Below, one piece after another: positions 50,501-63,000 of a stretch of DNA of 64,000 nucleotides (positions are counted from its first letter, which is position 1; every line of letters starts with the position of its first letter). The notes under the pieces were generated by a model, which did no database searches, was not told the DNA's origin, and saw only the letters and a program-made list of their open reading frames with translations. Both the position numbers and the translations under genes were made by a program. Source of the DNA: Calendula officinalis (taxonomy: Eukaryota; Streptophyta; Magnoliopsida; Asterales; Asteraceae); the NCBI GenBank assembly GCA_963853835.1, contig OY970822.1, positions 23,779,058-23,843,057 on the forward strand. The letters are read 5' to 3'.

Positions 50501-51295
50501 GAGAGTCTTTAGGGCTGTTAACATGCATAAAAAGCTTGTACATTGATTAAAAAAGTAATATTCTTAAAATTCAGGGGGGTTGTCTTTTGTTATTTTGCCT
50601 TCTTAATGACAGCCCTAAGGGTTGTCATTATCATTTTCCTAAAATTATTATCTATAGATAAAAATATGTAATTTAAAAAAAGTTATAAATTACACTGTGT
50701 TACAAATCAAATTATCATTTTATCACTTAAAAGTTTTTTGATTGATTGGAACGAAGAAGTGAACAAAATAAATAGATTATAGATGGACAATAACTGTGAC
50801 AGAAGGAATATTATTTTATGAGAAATGATAGGGTCTTTAGCACGCAGATTGGTGGATTGGTGAATTTGGCCTTCTCGAATATTCAAATATTCTAATAGGT
50901 CCAATATTCCTAACCTAGGGAACGACTGGCCGACTTGGTCCTCAAACCCGGGAGATTCTTTTTAAGTTTGGTTTTTTAATGCTTGTTTGGTTTGTTGTTT
51001 AGGTTGTATTTTGGGTTGTGTTGTTTTGTTTTTTGGTTGTATTTTTTTCTTGCTAGCCTTTTGTTAGTCTTAATAAAGTTTCTCATGGGTGTCTCGAGGG
51101 TGATGACATTGCCAAAGCTCTCGGAGTTTTCCCCTTTTTCGTTAAAAAACGAGAAATGATATTGATTTATACATTTTGTGCTTATGTATGTGTCTACCAA
51201 TTTAATAAGATGATATGTGTAATCTCTCTCTTATTATTATCATTTAATTTTGACATATATCTTAATCAAATAAGTAGACATAAAAGGTAGACACC
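50501..51295. other. Intergenic stretch
   Basis: No gene or element end recognised. It contains a C-poor, T-rich segment at 50,960-51,130 without a useful frame. Confidence 0.35.
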
Positions 51296-51300
51296 AATAC

Positions 51301-54300
51301 TGTAACGACCTGAATTTGTAAATAAATAAATTGTACAAAAATATGATAATTATGGATAATTCGTTTAAAATACGTAGGAATTGGTTTCGTGTCATTTGGA
51401 CACCGTACGAGAAAGTTATGGGCGAAACCGAGTTGGATCAAGGATGAAAAAGTGCAGCCTTGGCTACACAGGAAGTTCACGGCGCGAACTTAAGTTCGCG
51501 TTCGCGAACACAAGGCAGAGAATTTGGTGGCCAGATGTGAAGAGTTCCCGACCAGTTCCCGATCGCGAATTATGCGTGTTCGAAATAGTTCGCGGCGCGA
51601 ACTCGTGTTCACGTCGTGAACTTATCCGACACCAACATTAAAGTCGGGATTTTCTCATTTATTACACACACAAACCCTAGTTTTCTCCTCTCAACTTGTG
51701 TGTGCGATTTTTCAGTGGAAAGTGGCGATTGGGGCTCAATCTTCACTAGATCTTGGAGATTCTTGCTCATAATTGAAGATCAAAGGTAAATCTTCATTCC
51801 TCTTATGGTTGTAAGCCTTAGATTCAAGTAGGGAAAGCTTGAATCTCAAACCCTAGTTTTGGGTTTGTACATAAATGGTTAAAGGGAAGTAGTATAACTA
51901 GATCTATAGTATTTTAACAAGGAAAATGTATTTAATATATGGATCTATGAAAATATGGCGATTTATGGAATTAGGGTTTGGTAACTTGGGGGAAAATGGT
52001 GCTAGTAGTTGACTAGCCATAGATTATGTAGTTAGTATTGATGATTTATGCAAATCATTGTATTGGTTTTGAGAATAAGTTATTGGTTGAAGGATTTGAG
52101 GCATTCAAATCTTGAGAAGTGATATTGGTATTCAAGGAACACGTCTTTTGGATAAGCTTGGCTAAGGTGAGTACATGTGAACTTTCAAAACTGAGTAAAT
52201 AGTTAGGAAACGATTTGTGTTAAAATGTTTTATCGAGTATATAAGTAATTTAGTTATTTAGTTATTTATGTGATTTATAATGAATTGCTTATGTGATGAT
52301 GAAGTGATTGATTGATTGAGAAACGAAGGTGTAACATCCCAAAACCCGGCCTAGTAGTTTATTGACCTTAAGGTATTTTAATAAATGATTATCTGACTAA
52401 ATGCTATGTGAATTTAATTAGCCCTTCGTCTGTTGCGGTATTTTAACCAAGGGGTTAAAATACCTGACTCGTGATATATTTGAATTGAACATGTGATTTT
52501 TATATCTTTAGATTCCTTGTTGAATTTCGTTTCTAGAAATACTTTCATTTTTAAAATTGGAGTCCGGTTGCTATTTTAAATAAATTAATTACGAAAGGGA
52601 CTTTTCAGACGTATATTGTTTTAATGGAAAAAGGACCAAGAGGGGCCCCACCCCCTCTTGTTTGGCCGGCCACGAGAGAGAGAGAGGGAAACACCCTCTC
52701 TTTTCTTCCTTTCTCACTTTTGCATTCAAACCTTATCCTTACTATTCCATTGGCTTTTTCTCTCTAAGTGTTCATCTTGTTCTTGAGCTTATAGTGGCCG
52801 AATCTCTTGCCTAGAATCCGAAATCTACACTAGTGTTGGTAGAAAAGAAGCTTAGAAGTAAGTTGCACCTTCTCCTTTACTTGTCCATCTTGTTCTTAAG
52901 CCTTGGTATGAACTAGGGTTTATGATCTTTAGTGTTTTCTGGTGGAATCTCGTTATGGATATGATTATATGTGTTTATGCAAGCTTTTACATGAAATGTA
53001 TGGTTGTTTGTGGTAGGAAGACAAGATTTGGTGAAAATCACCTTCAACTTCCATTAATGGTGGATGTTGAAGGTGGGTTTTGACAAATCTTGGATTTCTT
53101 GATGTTTGAATGGATAGAATTGTTTATTAGGTTGAGAAATCATGATTGGTAAGTTTTGGATGGTGAAAACCTAGTATAGATGATTGTGTGAATTGAACTA
53201 GTTAGTGTGTTTGGGTCATAATGGTTAACTAGTGAATATGCAAGTATGATACTTGAAATTGTGGTGATTGTAAGCTTGATGAATTGTTAGATGATTTGGA
53301 ATTCTTAACCTATGGAATTTGTGCTAGTTGATGTAGTCTTTGAAGTATTATAGCCATATTCGGGTTTTTGACCCGTTTGGGTCAACTAGTTGTAAAGAAT
53401 TGCTAGATGGTCATAATCGGTCAATTGACTTGTTGTTGATGATGAAATGTTGGTTAAGGTCAATTGAATGTGCTTTGGTGATAATGAGTTGGTAAATTGC
53501 TAAATTGACGGTTTTAACAATTTGGTAGATCGATCACTAACTCGGTACAATTGTTGACAGGAACCGGGAAGGATACTCAGTGATACTAGCTCACTGAGTT
53601 AAGGAACATAAGGTTGAAAGGTGAGTGGATTTAACCTACAACTCGGGTCTCGGTATTTTCCATTCGGTATTGGTATACTAGTAAAATGCAGGAAATTGCC
53701 AGACGTGGGGAGTTCACGACGCGAACTCCACTTCACGATCGGGAAGTCGATTCAGAGAAATTGGTTGTTGCTCGCGAAGTAGTTCACGGATTGGTTCCAG
53801 ACGCGAACATTAATTCGCGAACGCGAACTAGAGTTCGCGTCTGGGAACTCGTTTGTGACGTTTTTCGCGGTGTTTTTCGTAGCTAGTCTACTTGTTATGT
53901 ATGCCTAGTGTTAGGGAATACCATACATGACTATGTGCACATTTGGGATGAGGTCAGTGTCGGAAGGATATCGGCTGAGCATAGTGTATCGACTAATAGG
54001 GTATCCAAACTTACCTGTATATGTTGCACGGTTAAGGGGGGGTTTACCCGGGGTGTTGGATACAGGCTATCGGTTACCGTGGTTTTGGCCGACCATGGTT
54101 TAAGGCCCGTAAAGCCACCGATCCTCTCATTTAAGTGATTACCCAAACCGGAGATGTTTCTAACTTCCGTGTTTAAGTGTTTAGTGTAGTTGGTAGTGCT
54201 AGTAATTCATTCACTTAGCTTTTGTGCTAATCCCTCCCTTATTGACATATTTCAAGTTGGAAGGCTTGAACGGGTCGGGCTTGGACGGGAAGTTTGACCA

Positions 54301-55128
54301 TGCTTTAAATATGTGTTTTGTAAAATGAGTCGTGTTTAGTAATACCGTCTTTTTAAGTAACATTTGGGTTGTAATATTTTGTGGGACCACGGTTTGTAAA
54401 CCTAACGTAATTAGGGACTTAACTAAATGCTTCCGTAATCTAGGTTTAATGCTAAAACGATTATCTTTAAAAAAAATGTTTCAAAAATGCGGTGTTACAG
54501 ATGGAGCTAAAAGCTCATAACGATAAAAGACAAGTAATGATGATGATGATTTCCCTAGGGCCGTGATAGATTGGAGGCATTCCGGTTATTACGGTACCTT
54601 AAGGTTAGTGGTAGATTGGAGGCATTCTGATTACCCAACGCCTATGAGTCCCGGTAGATTGGAGGCATTCCGGTTACCGTGGATATGATGGTCTTGATAG
54701 ATTGGAGGCATTCCGATTATCTTGACATTGGCCAATGATGAATGAAAAGAAGTGACCCAAACGAATTTAATAATATTATTTTATTGTAAATGATATTATG
54801 TGACTAGTTGTTTATCGGGTCTAAAACCCATGTATCTCACGATGCAATTTTGTCTCACGTACTATGTTTGTGTTTTGCTATGTACCCAGGTTCGGGATCG
54901 AAGATATATGAGGCCCGTTTAGAAGAGGCCTTGTTGAGATTAGTTCGGTGTTGATGATTAGAGTCCTTATCCTATGGTTAAGATATAATTTGTAACAACG
55001 TTTTTATAAACTCTAATAATCTCGAACAAGAAACCTTTTCGTTTTTGTGAAACCGGTATTTGACACTGATACAATGTTATGTAGATTAAAAGTTATTTAA
55101 ATATTATTTTGAAAATTGAGGTGTTACA
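51301..55128 (+). mobile_element. Solo LTR, related to the 1292 element, split by another LTR
   Basis: Starts TGTAACGACCTG and ends GAGGTGTTACA. A perfect duplication AATAC flanks it (51,296-51,300 and 55,129-55,133). Its first 150 bp, the GTTCGCG motif cluster (51,475-51,620) and the GTACTATGTTTGTG...CAGGTTCG block near the right end parallel the LTRs at 1292 and 6776. There is no second LTR or interior, so it is a solo LTR left by recombination. Without the insert at 52,330-54,499 it is about 1.65 kb. Four spaced GATTGGAGGCATTCCG copies lie at 54,570-54,720. Confidence 0.85.
52330..54499 (+). mobile_element. Nested solo LTR
   Basis: 2,170 bp, starts TGTAACATCCCAAAACCCGG and ends GCGGTGTTACA. 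Flanks GAAGG and GATGG form a five-base duplication with one change. It sits inside the solo LTR at 51,301-55,128 and is therefore younger. A cluster of TTCGCGAACGCGAAC and GTTCACG words lies at 53,700-53,860. Sequence differs from the other LTRs here. Confidence 0.8.
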
Positions 55129-55133
55129 AATAC

Positions 55134-57707
55134 CGTCACTCTTGTTTTATTAAATATTTTATATTTGTATTTACATTTCTATTTATTTAAATGGTACAAG
55201 TTATGAAATAAACGAATTAGGTTAAGACATATTAATAGATTACATATTAATCATTTTGGATAGTAAGATAAAATTATACCTTATATACATTAGTGATCTG
55301 TGATTGATATGGATACACGTGGTGTTGTAGTGGAGGAAATGTAGTGACAAGTTCCACCAAAAAGTTCTACACATATTTTCATAACACACCCAAAAATAAG
55401 GATTATTATGTAAATATTGTAAATATTTTTACTTTTACCCCCAAACTATTTTCTAATTACCTTATATTTATAACTTCATTTTAATTTCACTTTTATTTTG
55501 AAAAATAAAATTATTTATTTTTTTTCCACCATTAAATTTCTTATTGAATTACGATCGGAACTAGTCTAATTTACAATATATCAAAGTGTTACAAACTCTT
55601 TCTAATTTTAGTATACACAAATTGATTCAAGCCAAATATATACTTTTTATGAATTATTTAGAAATATTCAACTTTACTAAATTTAATAGATTAAACACTT
55701 TATATCACTAAATATTTTATATACTTAAGATCGAAATTCACAATAAAGAACACATTTATAATCCAATTCTACTTTTAACTTTATATACTGACATTATGCA
55801 TTTGAAAAATAAAATATTAGCTTAATATATTAGTCTTTTTATAATTTGTTCGTCGCCGCAATTTGTTAAAGTTTAAACATTTAAATATTTAATAATAATG
55901 GATATGTATTTTACTTTAAAGTTTTTATAAAGAAAGAGTTAACTATCAATGTCCATAACAACGAACGACAAAATAAGTACGCAGCAACGCGCATAGCCCT
56001 ACTATACTTGTATATATATTTAATAGAAAATAATATAATTTTTTTATGAACTTTTAATACCATAACTTTTAGTAGGATGGTATTAAAAAAAAAAAAAAAT
56101 CTTTAATTGACAAGCAATCATTTGTACCATAATGAAAATAGACGTATGGAATGTTTTAGATTGATTGGAATTAATGTTAAGGATTACTGAATGGTTTTCT
56201 AAAAATCACGAATTGATATATTTTGGGTAAAAATTTATTAAATGGCAAGATAATTGTTCAAAAACAGTCATGATAATGATTAGGGCGTGTACATCACGAG
56301 GAAATCTCGGCCACCCCGAGGGAGTCTATTATGATGGGAATACCCTTTCTAAGTGAAGTAACAAAAAAGTGATGAATATAATGAACTTTAAGTTGGTTTG
56401 ATTTGATGATACATTTGTCTGACTTTGATGGTTTAATTTAGGTAGGTAATAGTCAATTAAGTTTCTTGGAGTACGATTGATGTAATGGTGGTTAGAGTCC
56501 CTTTCGTTCACCACATGGATGTACTGAGTCATGAGGCATCTATGGATGTCGAATGTTGGTGTGTCATGATCAGCATGTCAAGGGTAATGTGAAAGCACCA
56601 GCCAATGGTTGCCATTGTAGCAATTTAGATAAGTTAAGTATGTGATGAATTAACCTCTCATCCTAACTTATCTGATCTTGAATGAATGAATGAATAACAG
56701 ATAACATAAAACCTTTGATAATTCGATTAATATAGAAGGAATTGACTTAGAAAAGTAAGGATGGCGGTGAGGTGGGGGCAAAGACTCTAACTAGGGATGA
56801 GGTCGTTTGTTTTATATGTTATGTTAAATGAATTGTTTACTTCATAAAAGGAAGTCATATGTCATGCAAATAACTTGTTTATTGGGTTTGGTTAACAGCT
56901 TCGGTTCAAGTCAAAAAGTCATCTCAACGCAGTCTCTATTTAAATTCACAAAATGAAATATGTTTCACTCATAACTCAAGCTATATTATATCTCTTTTGG
57001 GACCCACGAAAATACTCACTCGCACCACACATAAAAATCCGAAATCAGTCGTAGCAAATAGTTGGTGTGATGTTTGGAAAGAAAGGGCGACGATGTGGTG
57101 GCCTGTATGTGGCAGCGCCAAAGCCAATACCAGATGGGAAGGTGTGGTGGTCTGGGTGAAGGTTGGTTAACGTGTCATGAAGGTTGTGAGGCTAATGTGT
57201 CATAATCAACTTGTCGGGGTGATGTGAAAATAGACAGAATAAGAGTGGCCGTTGATCTAGCAATTTTGTTGAGATAATAATGCAAGGGATTTCGTCTTGT
57301 ATCCTCTCTTATGATTCATAAACGACCCACGGAAATGTAAGTGATTGAAAGGAAAAATGAGAAAGGACGGGGTAAGGACTCCAACAACGGACGTATTCGT
57401 TTGTTTTTATATGTTATGTTAATTAATTGTTGTCTTGGGGACTTGTCTTCAAAAGGTCTTGGGTTCAAGACTTCCTTACTTAAAAATATAAAATACCTAC
57501 AAAAATAAACACAATTTTATAATGGAATTTACTAACAATAACTTTACGACTATGGTTAACAATAAACTTTTCTACGTTAGTCTTTGGAAAATATGAATAT
57601 TCATTATCTAAGTTAGCGAAAATTGGTAAATAGTTAGTTTTAGCTGAGAAGTTTCTTTAAATATTAATACTCCATAAAAAACTATAAAAATTACAAGTCT
57701 ATAACTC
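55134..57707. other. AT-rich intergenic region
   Basis: No gene recognised. Two diverged copies of one stretch appear about 635 bp apart (from about 56,565 and 57,200; both hold TGTCAT.ATCA..., AATGTGAAA and TTTATATGTTATGTTAA.T), so an old tandem duplication is likely. Confidence 0.4.
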
Positions 57708-57710
57708 TAA

Positions 57711-58139
57711 CACTGTGTTCTAGAGGAAAGATTCAGAGGGAAGAGAAAAGAATTGGAAAGAAGAGAATAAATTTTTTGTGTTCCAGGATATTTTTTTAAA
57801 AGAAAGGAAGAGAAGAGGAAAGAAATTTTGGGCATTTTTTTCTCTCCTAATCTTCCTCCCAAAAGTGGAAAGATTTGGAGAGAAAAGAAAGTTTAATTAA
57901 TTGCAATTACTAAATTACTCTTCATATTAGCTAATTTATTTATATTTCAAGGTTAAAATTATAAATGTGCTAATTCTTTTCCTTTCTCTTCAACTCCGGA
58001 ATACAAAGATTGATAAATTTTTTTTTCTTTTCTCTCCGATTCGGGAACACAAGAAAGGAAAAATATTTTCTTCTTAATATCTCTTCTATTCTCTTACTTT
58101 CTTTTCTTTTCTTTCATTTAAATATTCTAGAACACAGCG
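57711..58139. mobile_element. Tourist-like MITE
   Basis: 429 bp. Ends CACTGTGTTCTAGAGG and (reverse) CGCTGTGTTCTAGAAT are inverted repeats; TAA stands on both sides (57,708-57,710 and 58,140-58,142), the three-base duplication of PIF/Harbinger elements. The left arm is purine-rich and the right arm pyrimidine-rich, so it can fold back over much of its length. Confidence 0.7.
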
Positions 58140-58142
58140 TAA

Positions 58143-60088
58143 GAGTTGTTATTAGTATTTCTCTTTTAAAATGCACTGAAGGTATTGTTTTTTTTAACTG
58201 ATAATAAACTATATGGGCTGGTTTTGCTTTATTGTGTGTTAAATCATATTAAGGCCCATGTTCGAATTCCATTTTAATAATCGAAGAATCATTAAAAAAG
58301 ATAAAAATCTTGTCTCATAATCATTGAAATGGACAAAGATCTTGTCCCCCAAGCATCAAGGGAATCTCCCCAAACTACAAGGAGAAAATTAGGATATCTT
58401 TTCTTGAACGACACATAATTTTTCTGAACGGTACTTAACCAATTAAACTAAATCAAATTAAATGCATGTTAAAATCATTGAAAATAATTTGTATATGTTA
58501 TAATCATTTTCTGTATTCCTATTTACCATGGTTATTTTATCATATCTAATGCGCACGAGTTAGACAATTTCATCAACAGATAAAACAAAAAACTTGCTAA
58601 ATCTATTAGACAAACGAACTTAAATTAACTCTAACGAACGAGCGTAATTAAACGTCAACAAACGAACACAATCCCATGTTCATGAATGTAATTAAACAAA
58701 TAATTATGTTTGTTCCTTTAACTAAACGAACACAAAATCTTGTTCGTATTCGTTCGTTTAACTAACGAATGTATACAAACGAGCTCCTCACGAACTATTC
58801 ATGAACGGTTGGTTCGTTTTAAAGCTTAGGTAAAATATTCTAAACCCTTCTCAATAAGATACGGACAACAGAGTACTACTTTTCTATTTAGAAAAAAAGA
58901 AACAAAATGGGCTGTCCAAATCTGAATATATATCATTCAACCCAATAAACTCATGAGCATTTACAAGATACCATTTTACAAGATTTATTTACCGCATTAC
59001 CTAATCGCATTGGTGTGACCCAAACTTAAACAACTGGATCCATCATTTGATTTTACACAATGATATCGATGAATCTTTGTAGTAACTATTCTCACTTGTA
59101 AATTAAATTCTTTGAAGGAAAAAGGATTAATGGATCATGAATGTGCAAACACCGATTATTCCAAAGCTAACAAAATTATATCGATTTCCGTGAAGTTTAC
59201 ACTCAACTTTGTGTCAAAACAATAATGACAAATGCCAACAAAACATCTTCTACCCAAAAAAAAGCTACAAAATCATATAATCGATCATAAACACGATTTC
59301 TGAACCAATCTTGCTATGACAAACCGGAGACACATGGTCTAGTTCTTGATGGGTTGGAACCACAAACATTTATCACTAAAAGATTGAGATGCCAATATGT
59401 TACGCTTTTTATTAAGTTCCTCTATTAGTAAACACGCACATTTGTTGTTGAAACAAAAAAGGTAGGAGCATCTTGTTACTATGCATAGCTCCCATGCTCG
59501 GTTCCTAAATATTTACAGATTGCTTCATCATTGCTGCATCAAAATTTTTAATACTTACATGATTAATTGACTAAGTAAAATTAGATGTGGTAACTTCAAC
59601 CAAATTTATATATGTGTGGATTGATTAATCAGGTCATTTTTATATCTACCAGCTTAAACGAGTAAAATAAAATAAAGTTAAAAAGGGAACACTAAACATG
59701 TAAAATATAATTTTAATCAAAAAATTACATTATTGAAATAATGTAAATTTTTGTACTAACATTTGACATGCTAACTTTTTTTTTTCCATTTCAAAAAAGC
59801 CCCTCAACTTAACAGATAACAAAATGAAAGTGTGCGCTGGGTCAAATCAATATAAAAAACTATTTAATTGTATTTTGACAATATAAGCAAGAATAAATAA
59901 TTCTAACGAAAGAAGAGGCTGAGGGACTGACCTTTCGATGGCCATAAAAGTTGCAACAGAGAAACAAGTGATAATATACAGCTTTACACGATTGATATAC
60001 ATTCTGGAAACCTTTTAATGCTGCAGCTGGAGCCCCTTTTCACTCCCACCAATAGAATTTAAACAAAGCAGGAAAAAAAGAAGACGGT
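58143..60088. other. Intergenic region downstream of the formin
   Basis: No gene seen. An AAACGAAC/GTTCGTTT-rich patch (58,560-58,830) resembles a decayed repeat-armed MITE, but I cannot place its ends. The last few hundred bases probably hold the 3' untranslated region of the formin. Confidence 0.4.
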
Positions 60089-63000
60089 TTATTTGACAGT
60101 TTGTTTGGGAGAATCTTTCATCTGTTCTGACTCGATTTTGGAGTCATTTGGTTTTGGTGTTTTGTTTTGTTTTGGTGTTCCATTTTGTTTTGATGCTTCG
60201 TTTGCTTCTTTCTCTGCTTTCTTCTTTTCAGCTTCTAATTTTTTCTCGTTTTCATCATGTGCTCGATTGAACAGACTCACAAAGTTCCGTAAAGTTGAAA
60301 CCACTGAAAATAACGATTTGAATTGCAAAGTTAAATTACTAGGAAATATTCTTTTTTAGGTCTTATTGAAGGTTGTTAAAAACAATTCAAAAATAATAAG
60401 CTGATAAAAGTTTATTATTTGGTAATTACCATGCTCATATGGGCAACGGGCTGGATCCTCTCCAAAGTAGAGAATTAAAGCATCCACATTTTTACCCTAA
60501 TAAAACAGTCTAGCTTTATAAAAAAAATTATAAAAAAATAAAAAAACAAATAACAGTTAAGTTTTAAGAGAGAATTTTGACACATACCACTAAAGAGTAG
60601 AGTGAGGTTATGGCCCTTGCTTCACTTTCTGCCCAACAAAGAAATTCCTTCAATGCCTAACAATCATAACAACTTTTCAAAATTACAAAAATCATCCATA
60701 ATTTGAAACATTGTTTAACATTTCGTCCCTAACTCTAAATGTTACCTTGCAAAAATTTTCAGAAACAGGTCCATCATTCTCAGCTGCTGACAATTCCTGG
60801 ACAACTTTTTCAAGTCCTTTAGTAATAGATTGCATTTCCTCTGCCAAATATTTCAGTTGAACCTAAATAAAAATATATAATCATCACAATTTACAAACAA
60901 AAAGCAAGCATTTTCTGGATTTCCAAATATGTAAATTTCAACAAGATCCATCACCTTTGATGCAGGTTCCAAACTATTAAGATCCTTAGAAAAATCCAGG
61001 AGTTCAGGTAGTTTTTCAAGAAGCACCTACAAGTACAAAATTTCCACCACATTTTATTTTTTATTTTTAGGGCTAAATTTCTAAATTGGTGAAAATGTGA
61101 GGATTAAACCATATTTAACCCTAAATTTACGTCTCAGCACAAAATGACCAATGTGAACATATTAAAAATGGTACCTTACAAAGATAATGCATGAGAGTCA
61201 TTCTGGTGTTCCTTGCACGAGTATCTGTAAGTTTCAGAAGACTATCCAATCTGAACCCAACAGCAGCCCCTAAAAAACATTTTTTTATTAGTCAAAAACA
61301 AAGATTAAAGTGCTAAAAATAAAAATAAATAGTTTTTTTCTACTACATGATGAGAAATGTTTAAAGTTGACGACAACCATATATACACATTAACAATGTA
61401 ACAAAAATCATTCTAGTACTCTTAGATGTGTTATTGGTAGGAGAGGTGATTTATACACCACCAAATTAGTGGTTATAACTTTTGACCATTTTACCCATAA
61501 TAAGATAACATGGACAATATTAACTAGCAAGGTAATATTGTCAAAAACCACTAATTTGGTGGTGTATGCTAAAAACGGTGGCGTACAAATCATATTCCTA
61601 TTGGTAGAGGTGGCCATTTTGACCCGTTTACTTATAAATGGGTCGATTCGGGTTTTAATTTTATCTCTAACGGAATAAATATAAAAAACAGATTAAAAGG
61701 AAACAGTTCAACCGAAAAAGTATTTTGGATACTTAAAACCTCCTGAAGAAATTAGAATATTATTGAGAATTTGAGATTATGTACTTTTTGTAATCGTGTT
61801 TGGACATGTAATTATTCATTTAATTCTAACATTTAGATAAGAGTGTTGCAGGCCAACCTAAGTAGACCTGTACCAAAAGAATATTCCTAAAAGTAATTAT
61901 TTAATTCAAATTTAATTTGTTTACATGAGATGTTAGTCAAAGCTATAAACATTTAACTAATAACTCACCTCTTGCCGTCCCCTGATTCAAAGCATTTCCC
62001 AAAGTAAGAATCGTTTGCATGACTCTCTTGAATTTAGAGGAATTCCTGACCTGATATTAACCATTATTTTCACAAAAAAAATTATTAAATTAAGTTTAAT
62101 TGTTTCCGATGTGTTGATCAATGTAACACAGAAAACAGCTCACCTCTTCCACTGCTGTGTTTACTGAGTTTAGGTTCTTCTTAAGATCATTAGCCTAAAT
62201 TATAAAAAAGCTAAAAATTTACATCGAAATTCAGAAAGTAAAAAGAATATCAGAAAATGTGTACAAACAGCGTTTTAACAAACCTGTGATCCAAATTGTA
62301 ACTTGAAAGAAAAAACTTGAAGCTTAGATTCTGTTCGTGGAACTTTCATTAGCTCCATAAAAAACTGTTACAAAAAATAAAATGTAAATCCTAAATAACT
62401 GAATTTAATTGCATACATAATTTCAAACTAAAATAAGTATTACAAACCTGCTCGCATTTGCCCAATTTATCCATCTCTCCTGTGTAACCCTGAGATTAAA
62501 GTTGTTACTTATATGATTGTAAATACATTATTTAATATAACAAGACCATAAAATTGCAAATGTTTTAGATACCATTATTATAAAAAATAAAATTAAAATA
62601 AAAAATAAAAAGACATGTTACCTTCAAGGTTTCCATCTCTTCTTTTGTAGGACAAAACTTTATGAGGTTATCCACTTGATCAACATCCAGTGTTGTTTCA
62701 TCTAAAGCGAGAACATAATCCTGCCAGGTGTAAGATTAACATTTTAATATAAATTACAATTACTTTCTTTTTGTATATTTTAACAAAAATGTAAACAGTT
62801 TAAGTTACCATGAGTTCATGCAACGGTATTTTGACCTTGGAAAGCATGATCTCACAATTGTATGCCCGCCGAAGATCGATCTAAATGAAATATAAAAGTG
62901 TCAGAGTGTGATTTGTAAATAGATACTTGATCTCATTCTGCTTACAGATAAGTGTGGATTTTATAAATAATATGTTACCAGTTGTACTTTCTCGGGTTTA

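Noticed and set aside
58560..58830. AAACGAAC-rich patch as a third hAT-like MITE
   Set aside because: No terminal inverted repeats or target duplication could be placed.
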